From NCBI RefSeq assembly GCF_013373865.1, contig NC_050467.1, positions 30,542,890 to 30,606,889 on the forward strand: 64,000 nucleotides of DNA, written 5' to 3'. The DNA is from Monomorium pharaonis. Its lineage: Eukaryota; Arthropoda; Insecta; Hymenoptera; Formicidae. Below the pieces are notes generated by a model. It ran no database searches and had not been told where the DNA came from. It saw only the letters and a list, made by a program, of their open reading frames with translations. Below, one piece after another: positions 55,060 to 64,000 of the stretch. A program made the position numbers and the translations under genes. Numbering within the stretch: position 1 is the first letter of the stretch; the number at the start of each line of letters is the position of its first letter.

Positions 55060-55520
55060 GGGGCGCAGGGGATATTTGTAGGCGCGGGGGATGACGTCAC
55101 GCAGAAGCGGGGGAAGAACCGGACCGCATAAGGGTCCGTTTGGGGAGGGAGGGGGAAGGGACCGCAATAAAACCCTGCCCTAGATACTTGTCAACAAGGT
55201 GTCTCATTAGGAAACGACCTTAGATCAGTATCGATAATCTTTATTAGGAAAACGATTTTTCGGGCTGCCGTTTATCTAATATTGTTTCCCTCGTCGGTGC
55301 CGATTTTTTCACAATAAGCACCTTTTTCTCCTTTGGGGAAGGAGCTGCAATAAAACCTGCTCTAGATACTTGGCACTCATTAGAAAACAACCGTATAAAT
55401 GTCAATGTGATATTTTTATTAGGAAACCGATTTTTGCTGCTGTTACTTTCCTAATATTTTTTTGCCAAAGAAAGAAACTTTAATGTCTCGTCGGCGCTAA
55501 ATTTTTATTGTGGCATCATT
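55060..55520. promoter_or_regulatory. GC-rich CRE-containing segment and ~187-bp duplicated block
   Basis: GGGGGATGACGTCACGCAG near 55086 contains a full CRE palindrome in a GC-rich setting like that at 35560-35695. After it, GCAATAAAACCTGC, CTAGATACTTG and ATTAGGAAAACGATTTTT recur about 187 bp apart (about 55163 and 55350). Placed between two divergent genes it may be a bidirectional control region; that is inference. Confidence 0.45.
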
Positions 55521-55683
55521 TCCTTCTATTGTCATGACCCTTGGATACTTCTGTCTGCGGGAAGGTACATAGTGGTGTAGGAGATGATTATGATGTCACA
55601 TAGAGAGTAGGGATGCATTTTCCCGTATTTTTGGAGACCGCAGTAAGTTTCGTTTTGTCGAATCTCTTCAGTATAGTTTCAAG

Positions 55684-56240
55684 ATGCAACCGGTAACAAT
55701 TGAATATCCTACTCAAGGTGTAAGTATAGTGTTAGTGCAAGTGTTAGTGCAAGTGTATGTGCAGTGCAATGTGTAAACAAGTAAATAATAATATTTTTTT
55801 TTAATACGTGTACGTAGACGGGACGCCGCAGCAGCGGATCTTATTCTACAATAGACTAGATGTAGAGATACCTAGTAGCAGCAGCACTGTTACAACCATT
55901 CCCCTAGGAGGAGGCGGATTGATTTCCATTCGCGAGCCTATAGGGCAACAAGTAAGTTTTAATATATATATTTAAAAAGTATATGTAATTAAATATAAAA
56001 CAATTTTTAAAAAATATAATTTTTTAGCGTACAATTTATCCTGAAGATATCCGTATACGCGGATACATTAATGTAAAAGAAAAATTCTGGAAAAGATATT
56101 TTCGAAATAACAACAGACAATGGAACGATGATTTTCTTGACCACTCGTATGGACAGTTTGGAATGGCGGACGTGTTTGACTTGCGGCGTCTATTTGACAT
56201 GATACCGCTCATGGATCCAGACCAAGAGTTCTGGATTTAA
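55684..56240 (+). CDS. Three-exon gene of unknown function (gene B)
   Basis: Exons 55684-55717 (donor GTGTAAG), 55818-55951 (acceptor ACGTAG, donor GTAAGT) and 56028-56240 (TTTTTAG acceptor) give an uninterrupted 126-residue protein; a phase-0 reading using the stronger nearby GTAAGT meets a stop, which decided the first donor. The middle exon has QRILFYNRLDVEIP and a Gly-rich loop; the last has GYINVKEKFWKRYFRNNNRQ and ADVFDLRRLFDM, resembling the last exon of gene A. No domain was recognised. The neighbours are a ubiquitin-protease fragment and an integrase. Confidence 0.6.
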
Positions 56241-56512
56241 TTATTAAAATATTTGTTATATTTTTATAAATATGTATTAATGTACTAATATGTACTAATA
56301 TATAGAACAATAATAAATGTATTTTTGTTCTTATATATTTTTTGATTTTCCTTTCACACTTTCCCATCCCTCACAATACTATCCTTGCATGCGCACAGTC
56401 AGGCCTGCTCGTTTCAGGATGGGGGTATAGGCATACGTAGAAAAGAAAAAACGGAGACGTTGAAAAGGGACGGACGATATAACAGGTATTTTCTTCTCTC
56501 CCACACACAGGT

Positions 56513-56870
56513 GTGCCTTACCCCCCACTCTTGAAATTTGGGACAATCCTCGGTCTAGAACTAGATATACTATGTCTATGCGCCCAATACTGTCCTCCCA
56601 CCCGTCGCGGTACCTACTTATCCTCTCGTTCTTTCTCTTTCATGCACTCCCTTCTCTCACTCTTTCGTGCGCTCTCCTTCTCTCGCTTTTTCAAAATCGT
56701 ATGTTCTCGCTCCCACCCATCACGATGTTATTCTCGCTCTAACTCCCACCCATCTCAGTTATCCTATTCTCTCACTCCCACTATCATGGTACTATTTTCG
56801 CTCTAACTCCCACCCGTCTGGGATACTATTCTCTCGCTCCCACCTATCGCGGTAATATCCTATTCACCTA
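56513..56870. repeat. Pyrimidine-rich minisatellite (CTCCCACCCATC)
   Basis: CTCCCACCCRTC, TATTCTCTCGCTCC and TTCTCGCTCTAACTCC alternate at about 35-70 bp spacing. Ser/Pro/Leu-rich open frames across it are repeat-driven. Confidence 0.7.
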
Positions 56871-57259
56871 TATATGTAATGGTTATATTATCCCTTATTT
56901 TAAAATAACGCGTTATATAAGTAAATAAATATTTGTGATTTATTTTTTATAATATTTATATTTTATTTGTATTTTATAATTACAATTACAAATAATTACA
57001 TAATAAAATATATAAAAATATTTGTGTTTATGTGTATATTTACATAATTGAAATTTATTAAAAGCAATAAGTTTATAACACATAAGTTTTTACTGGTTAA
57101 AAAATATTTATCACTATTAAATAATAAAATTAAATTAAATCAATGGCGGGCCCCAGCGTCTGCTTGAAGGTAACCCTCCACGGTAGCGACGGCTGTTTGA
57201 AGGCACCCCTTACGACGACGACGACCCGGCGGATTCTTAAAAGCAGCACTGAATTGTGT
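56871..57259. other. AT-rich then short GC-rich stretch, no gene
   Basis: AT-rich up to 57130, then a GC-rich bit with AAGGTAACCCTCCACGG and CTGTTTGAAGGCACCCC. Nothing was recognised. Confidence 0.35.
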
Positions 57260-58435
57260 GTGTTTTCTGAAAAAAAAAAGTCAATGAACGTCAATACGAA
57301 CGTCAACGAACGTTGACAAACCTCAATACGAACGTCAATACGAACGTCAACGAACGTCAACGAACGTCAATATGAACGTCAACAAACGTCAATACGAACG
57401 TCAACGAACGTCAACAAACGTAAACGAACGTGACACGAACGTGAACAAACGTGAACGAACGTGAAACAAACGTGAACGAACGTGAAACAAACTTAAAACA
57501 AACGTGAACGAACGTGAAACAAACGTCAACGAACGTCAACAAACGTCAACCAACGTCAAGGAACTTGAAACGAACGTGAAACAAACGTCAACGAACGTCA
57601 ACAAACGTCAACGAACGTGAAACAGACTTAAAACAAACGTGTACGAACGTGAGCGAACATAAACGAACGTTGACAAACGTCAATACGAACGTCAACGAAC
57701 GTCAACGAACGTCAACGAATGTCAATATGAACGTCAACAAACGTCAATACGAACGTCAACGAACGTCAACGAACGTGAAACAAACTTAAAACAAACGTGA
57801 ACAAACGTGAGCGAACATGAACGAACGTGAAACAAACGTCAACGAACGTCAACAAACGTCAACCAACGTCAAGGAACTTGAAATGAACGTGAACAAACGT
57901 AAAATAAACGTGAATAAACATAAAACAAACGTGAACAAACGTGAACGCACTTGAAACGAACGTCAACAAACGTCAACCAACGTCAAGGAACTTGAAACAA
58001 ACGTGAAACAAACGTGAACGAACGTGAAACAAACTTAAAACAAACGTTGACAAACGTCAATACGAACGTCAACGAACGTCAACGAATGTTAAAATGAACG
58101 TCAACAAACGTCAATACGAACGTCAACGAACGTCAACGAACGTCAACGAACGTCAACGAACGTGAAATAAACTTAAAACAAACGTGAACGAACGTGAGCG
58201 AACATGAACGAACGTGAAACAAACGTCAACGAACGTCAACAAACGTCAACCAACGTCAAGGAACTTGAAATGAACGTAAACGAACGTAAAATAAACGTGA
58301 ATAAACATAAAACAAACGTGAACAAACGTGAACGCACTTGAAACGAACGTCAACAAACGTCAACACGAACGTCAACAAACGTTAACAAACGTCAACGAAC
58401 GTCAAAGAACGTCAATAAAGTTTAAAAAACGAAAT
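57260..58435. repeat. 1.1-kb minisatellite of GAACGTCAAC-type 10-16 bp units
   Basis: Units GAACGTCAAC, GAACGTGAAACAAAC and AACGTCAATAC repeat more than 80 times, with a higher-order pattern (TCAAGGAACTTGAAAC recurs about every 300-400 bp). Stops occur in every frame over its length. It ends 50 bp before the integrase ATG, the same place where the other integrase copy is preceded by a GAAC-rich repeat. Confidence 0.9.
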
Positions 58436-58488
58436 AATTTGTAGTGTAATTTCATCGTGCGCGTCATCTAATCGATTGTGTGCGAAAC

Positions 58489-59104
58489 ATGAGAGCCTCG
58501 AAATCAGATCGATACGTTAATTCCGAGAGACGACTCGTCGAGGAACTGCACGCTCCGGCTAGAAAAAATTTTCCACGAAGACGCGTCATAGTTCGGGGAT
58601 ACCGATGACCTGTGGCAGGCAGATATTGTTGAGATGCATTCATACTCGCGTTTCAACAAAGGCTACCATTACATACTCACTGTCATCGATGTATTGAGCA
58701 AGTATGCGTGGGCTTTACCGCTCAAGACCAAAAGCGGAAACGAGACGGCTAATGCTATCACCAAGATAATTCGAGAAAGCGGCAGACATCCGAAAAACTT
58801 GCAAACCGATATGGGGAAGGAGTTTTATAACGCCGAAGTGCAGAAACTCTTGAAGAAACATGACATTAATCATTACTCTACGTACTCCGTAATGAAGGCG
58901 TCGGTCATCGAGCGGTTCAATCGCACATTGAAAAACGACATGTGGAAGATGTTTACGCTCAACGGTAATTACAAGTGGTTTGACCTGTTACCACGTCTCG
59001 TGTCGAATTACAACGCTCGGAAGCACCGAACAATCGGCATGCGACCCGTTGACGTAACCCCCGCTGTGACTGAAAGACTTTTGGCTACTGACTTTTTAGT
59101 TTAA
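58489..59104 (+). pseudogene. Polinton-type integrase, second copy, frameshifted
   Basis: The ATG at 58489 opens RRLVEELHAPARKNF, matching the left copy. A one-base change near 58605 (GGATACCGATGACC) shifts the frame just before the first catalytic Asp region DLWQADIVEM. The rest is open to 59104: VIDVLSKYAWALPLK, second Asp in NLQTDMGKEF, Glu in VIERFNRTLK and the usual VSNYNARKHRTIGMRP. The family's C-terminal region is missing, replaced by repeats from 59105. It retains more of the core than the left copy. Confidence 0.85.
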
Positions 59105-61960
59105 AAGAAAGAGGAAGAATTACAAATCTTATAAGACAATTCCAAAGAAGCTGAAGTTGACGGAAGAGCACCAAGAAGCGTATAAAATCATTAATACTAC
59201 AACCTTACTTACAAAGCTACTAGTTCTACATTATTTACAAAGCTACTAGTATTGGATAGTAATGATTTGTTCCAGTCAAAATTTCTATATGGTAAGAAAA
59301 ATTTTCATTATACATTCACAAAGATCACATTCAAAATTTTAGTTATTGTTTAATTAATGCTTTTAAAACATAATCATATGCCGACTTGGCAAACTTGAGA
59401 AATTTCCGTGACAGCCATGCTTTTGTTCACTTACGTAAGATCAATACTTTGTGTTATTCTTTTTTAGTTTTAAAAGAAAGAGGAAGAATTACAAATCTTA
59501 CACTGTCAAGGTGTATCTTAAACTTAAATTAATTTTAAAGAAGCTGAAGTTGACGAAAAAGCAGCAGGAAGTGTACAAATTCACTAATTCTACAACATTA
59601 CTTACAAAGCTACTAGTTCCACAATGTTACTGACAAAGCTACTAGTACTGGATAGTAATAATTTGTTCCTGTTAATACTACAATGCTCACTATTTAGTTT
59701 GGATTTAAAATTTCTATATGGTAAGAAAAATTTTCATACATTCACAGATCATATTCAAAATTTTACGGTTATTGTTAATGAATCTATTTTGTTTTTATTA
59801 TGCTCTTGGAACATATAATCATGTGTCAGCTTGGCAAACTTGAGAAGTTTCTGTGACAGCCACGCTTTGTTCATTATTACAAGCCGGCACATGATTATAT
59901 GTTACAAGCGCTTTAGTGAAACATGGACAAAATATGTTACAAGCGCTTTAAGTGAAACATGGACAAAATAGGTTTATTATCAATAATTGTAAAAGACAAT
60001 AAACATAATTTTAAAAGTACAATTATAATTTAACTACAAATAAAAAATTTTTTAAATGTTTTTTTGAATACATGAAGAGAATTGCATTAATTATAATAAA
60101 TTGTTTCGGGATAGTCAGTACTACACAATATTATTCTTCCTTCCTTCCCTCTCTTTCTCTCTCTTTCTCTCTTTCTCTTTCTCTCTCTTAATTTAACAAT
60201 AATACTCTTTCTCTAGCACAATAATTATAATTTATTTATACGTATAAATAAGAAATATGTGTAAATTGTTCACCATTACAAGCCGGCATATGATTATATG
60301 TATGTTCCAAGAGCATTAAGTGAAACACAGACAAAATAGGTTTATTACCAATAATTGTAAAAGAACAATAAACATAATTATAAAAGTATTATAATAAAGT
60401 GTTTCGGAATAGACTTTTTTTAAAAGATTTACTACGCAATATTATTCTCTCGCCTTCTCTCTCTCTTTCTCAAATCCTTCTAGCACACTTATTATATACA
60501 TTTGTATTTAAGAAATTAGAATATATTCCAATATTATTTAAAGTAACGTTAATTTTTAAACTGATAGTATATGTATGGATTTAAAATTTCTTTATGGTAA
60601 GAAAAATTTTCATACATTCACAGATCATATTCAAAATTTTACAGTTATTGTTAATAAATTTATTTTGTTTTTAATTACTGCTCTTGAAAAACAGATAATC
60701 ATGTATCGGCTTGGCAAACTTGAGAAGTTTCTGTGACAGCCACGCTTTTGTTCACGATTACATAAGATCAATACTTTTTGTTATGTTTCTTTTTTAGTTT
60801 TAAAAGAAAAAGAATTACCAATCTTACACTGTCAAGGTGTATCTTAGACTTAACCCAATTCCAAAGAAGCTAAAGTTGACAGAAGAGCAACAGGAAGCGT
60901 ACAAAATCATTAATTCTACAATATTACTTACAAAGCCACTAGTTCTACAACGTTACTTACAAAACAACTAGTACTGGATAGTAATAATTTGTTCCTACCA
61001 ATGCTACAATGCTCACTATTTAGTTTTGATTTAAAATTTGGATTTAAAATATGGTAAGAAAAATTTTCATACATTCACAAATCACATTCAAAATCAAAAT
61101 TTTACAGTTATTGTTAATGAATCTATTTTGTTTTTAATTAATGCTCTTGGAACATATAATCATGTGTTGGCTTGGCAAACATGAGAAGTTTCTGTGACAG
61201 CCACGCTTTGTTCACCATTACAAGCCGGCACATGATTATATGTTGCAAGCGCTTTAAGTGAAACATGGACAAAATAGGTTTATTATCAATAATGTAAAGG
61301 ACAATAAACATAATTTTAAAAGTACAATTGTAATTTAACTACAAATAAAAAATTTTTTTAATATCTTTTTGAATGCATGAAGAGAATTGCATTAATTATA
61401 ATAAATTGTTTCGGGATAGACATTACTACACAATATTATTCTCCCTTCTCCCCCCCCTCTCTCTTTCTCTCTATTTAACAATAATACTCTTTCTAGCACA
61501 ATAATTATTATTTATTTATATGTGTAAATAACAAATATGTGTAAATTGTTCACCATTACAATCCGGCATATAATTATATATATGTTCCAAGAGCATTAAG
61601 TGAAACAGAAACAAAATAGGTTTATTACCAATAATTGTAAAAAAACAATAAACAATTATTATAAAAGTACAATTATAATTTAACTACAAATTTAAAAATT
61701 TTTTAATGTGATTTTTGTAAACGCATAAAAAGAATTGTATTAATTATAATAAAGTGTTTTGGAATAGACATTACTATATACGCAACATTATTCTCCCTCC
61801 CTCCCTCTCTCTTTCTCAAATCCTTCTAGCACACTTATTATAAATTTATATTTAAAAAATTAGAATATATTTAATATTCCAATATTATTTAAAGTAACGT
61901 TAACTTTTATATATATTATAAAAAGAAATGAGATATCTGACACTACAAAATGAGTGAAAT
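59105..61960. repeat. Diverged segmental tandem duplications with exon-like modules
   Basis: A module beginning TTTTAAAAGAAAGAGGAAGA and containing CCAAAGAAGCTGAAGTTGAC and CTTACAAAGCTACTAGTTC occurs at about 59102, 59466 and 60799. A second module, TCTATATGGTAAGAAAAATTTTC to GTGACAGCCACGCT, occurs at about 59280, 59712, 60590 and 61050. A third, ACAAGCCGGCACATGATTAT, occurs at about 59880, 60275, 61220 and 61558. The overall period of the larger unit is about 1.34 kb. The first module keeps a conserved basic reading (KKLKLTEE..EAYKI), so it may derive from an exon. CT-rich microsatellites lie at 60140-60190, 60445 and 61440. Confidence 0.75.
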
Positions 61961-62424
61961 CCCAACAAAATTACCTTTTTAAAAAAAGGTATAAAAAAAC
62001 GCCAAGTATACGCGCGCATGAAACGCCCTCAAAAATCTATTTTTGTAGAAAATAATTTTAATTTGGCACTACAAATGTAAAAAATTTTAATAAAATTTTC
62101 TTTTCCCCCAAAAACAGCAAATAATTTATTTTCTCTACAAAAGTAATGATATGAAGAAAATGCGCCAACCATGAAAATGGATGTTCATACAAACTAAAAC
62201 ATCCACTTTTACAAATAATTATCTGTACAAATATTGCAAATAAATATTTTAATACAAATTTTACTACAAAAACTTGGCGCCGCTAAACCGAATAATTTGC
62301 TTTAATACAAAATTGCTTTCTTACAATTTAACTTACATAATAAAATAATAATTATTAAAAATTACAATTTTTTACAATAGAAATCGCAATGGCATTATAT
62401 GCGCGTAACATTATACACGTACAC
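61961..62424. other. AT-rich spacer
   Basis: No gene was seen. AAATAATTTNNTTTTNTACAAAA-type words recur, probably degenerate repeats. Confidence 0.35.

Positions 62425-62456
<32 letters not shown>
62425..62456. repeat. (GA)n microsatellite at the LINE 3' end
   Basis: About 14 GA units followed by TTGATTGATTGATC abut the 3' end of the minus-strand LINE. A short tandem repeat tail of this sort is common at 3' ends of non-LTR elements. Confidence 0.8.
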
Positions 62457-62459
<3 letters not shown>

Positions 62460-63330
62460 ATTGATTGATCTTTTATTAGCTTTCTCAGCTATTTTCAATA
62501 CATATATATATACAATTTTATGCTACATCATTAAAAACAAATTCTTTTAGCATTCGTTTAAACATTTCTAAACGATTACAATGTTTAACTTCGTGTGGTA
62601 ATGCGTTGTACATTAACACACCCTCATAAAATAAACTTTTTTGCGCGCTTCTTGTTTTTCGGAATTCAATAACAATATCCCCTGTCTGCCTAGTTTCGCG
62701 TTCTCCCTCTACTATTCTAAGTCTATTACTAAATTGCTCCGGCATCATATTATTTAAGATCTTAAAAATAAATATGCACATATTGTAATACAGCCTTTGT
62801 CTTATAGTCATAAATTGCAACGCTTGGTGCATACATTTAACTTTGGTACGTTTGTCACATTGCAATATGACTCTCATAGCTCTATTTTGCGCTATTTGGA
62901 GCCTACTTAACTGTGTATCCCCCATATCTATTAGTAGCGTTGCACAATACTCAAAGTGAGGTGCTATAATTGTCTTGTATATCGTACATCTAGTGTAAGC
63001 CGAGATAAAGTTCCCTATTCTATTTAAAAAACTTATTTTCTTCCCTATTTTCTTTAGCATGTAATCACAGTGACCGCTGAATCTAAGTCTATCATCAATA
63101 ATTATGCCCAAGTACTTTATTATTTCTACGCGCTCAATCTCATTTCCATCCAAACATCTCACAATAGTATTGCCTCTCAATTCTTTCCTTATACCTCTAA
63201 CTAACATATATTTTGTTTTCCCCGTATTCATCTTCAGTTTATTAATATTCATCCATTCCTCCACTACGTTAAATGCAATATTCAATTTCCTCTCTATCTC
63301 CGCACTACTCTCACCTGTTACATTGTAACG
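62457..63330 (-). mobile_element. 5'-truncated LINE (Jockey/CR1-like), RT C-terminal part
   Basis: The minus-strand frame keeps the end of the reverse transcriptase palm and thumb (NINKLKMNTGKTKYMLV, VEIIKYLGIIIDDRL) and the C-terminal extension (APHFEYCATLL, LQIAQNRAMRVIL, KILNNMMPEQFSNRL). It ends at the stop at 62518. The frame is undamaged over about 270 codons, so the copy is young. The 5' border is near 63330, where the sequence changes to unrelated GC-rich DNA; the continuing open frame to 63399 is fortuitous. Confidence 0.8.
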
Positions 63331-63581
63331 GTTCACCTTTCCCGATCGCCTCGGACAGGCTCGCCGGATTCCAGGATTCGGGAGAAGGGGAGAAACCAAC
63401 TTGCGTATACCGATCTCAGATTAACAGTCTTTTATTGTAATTCTTATTCTATCTTACATAGTCCTTAGGCTACTTATTCTATGCGTGTATATACAATAAT
63501 GTACAGCTTAACCTAATGTCGTCGACTCGGACGGGAGCGCGCTAGTGCGCAGCACCTTGAACGCGGTCGCGAACCGTGGTC

Positions 63582-64000
63582 GCCGGCAAGAACCGGGCGG
63601 GCAGGGCGGCCAAGTAACCGGCCCCGTGGAGGATGCTAGGGATGGCCGAATGCCGGCAAGAACCGGGCAGCAGAACGGCCAGGTGGCCTGCTCCGTCGGC
63701 GGATACAAGGAGAGCCGAATGCCGGCAAGAACCGGGCGGCAGAACGGCCAGGTGGCCTGCTCCGTCGGCGGATACAAGGAGAGCCGAATGCCGGCAAGAA
63801 CCGGGCGGCAGAACGGCCAGGTGGCCTGCTCCGTCGGCGGATACAAGGATGGCCAAATGCCGGCAAGAACCGGGCGGCAGAACGGCCAGGTGGCCTGTTC
63901 CGTCGGCGGACACAAGGATAGTCGAATGCCGGCGAGAACCGGGCGTCAGAGTGGTCCGGAAACCTACTCAGTCGACAGGACGGGACTGGTGCTCGATCCC
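63582..64000. repeat. 69-bp tandem repeat, at least six units, running off the window
   Basis: GCCGGCAAGAACCGGGCGG starts at 63582, 63652, 63721, 63790, 63859 and 63928; the spacing is 69-70 bp. 69 bp is 23 codons, so all minus frames are open over the array. GCCGGC and GGTGGCC give local palindromes. It is GC-rich, unlike the flanks. A coding role cannot be excluded because the array leaves the window. Confidence 0.85.

Overview
The window is a eukaryotic, AT-rich, repeat-dense stretch of insect DNA, most likely from a hymenopteran and plausibly an ant. Support comes from introns with GT..AG borders, nested insect-type transposons, an exon-like fragment resembling the inhibitor-of-apoptosis giant BIRC6/Bruce, and virus-like genes of the kind found integrated in ant genomes. 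The order-level assignment is inference. No complete host gene was recognised; nearly everything is mobile, viral or simple repeat.

Layout. 0-1 kb: tandem 56-bp hairpin repeats and other short palindromes. 3-8 kb: a decayed PIF/Harbinger region, with a HARBI1-like transposase on the minus strand and a MADF/BESS-type gene on the plus strand, interrupted by a MITE that itself carries a 503-bp solo LTR. 9.36-9.89 kb: a small TIR element with TAA target duplications carrying a BIRC6-like exon. 12-16.25 kb: a minus-strand Gypsy-type retrotransposon fragment (gag, Cys-rich ORF, 2.1-kb LTR). 16.9-18.8 kb: a solo LTR with TATG duplications. 18.9-20.9 and 46.25-47.85 kb: two copies of one GC-rich repeat family.

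23-35 kb is the core: an integrated Polinton/Maverick (adintovirus-like) virus module. On the minus strand it has a truncated DDE integrase, two repeat-rich small proteins, a DUF8207-type protein and a packaging ATPase. On the plus strand it has a conserved small ORF, a phospholipase A2 protein, a small Gly/Ala/Tyr-rich protein, an adenain-type protease, a minor capsid protein, a small ORF, a double-jelly-roll-type major capsid protein and a further conserved ORF with one in-frame TAG. Spliced genes of unknown function flank the morphogenesis block. No protein-primed DNA polymerase B was found anywhere in the window. The left integrase is cut by a 1.27-kb TTAA-flanked foldback MITE, next to a P-element-like transposase remnant.

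35.7-41.2 kb: a broken insect-retrovirus-type env gene with a short pol tail, abutting an EN/RT LINE. 42.57-45.63 kb: a 3.06-kb near-palindromic foldback element with TTA duplications and a small transposase-like ORF at its centre. 48.8-50.2 kb: two unidentified gag-like ORFs. 54.2-59.1 kb: a second, partial virus-like cluster (ubiquitin-protease C-terminal fragment, a three-exon gene that weakly resembles one in the 23-35 kb block, a 1.1-kb minisatellite and a second, frameshifted integrase). 59.1-62 kb: diverged segmental tandem duplications. 62.5-63.3 kb: a 5'-truncated LINE. 63.58 kb to the end: a 69-bp tandem repeat.
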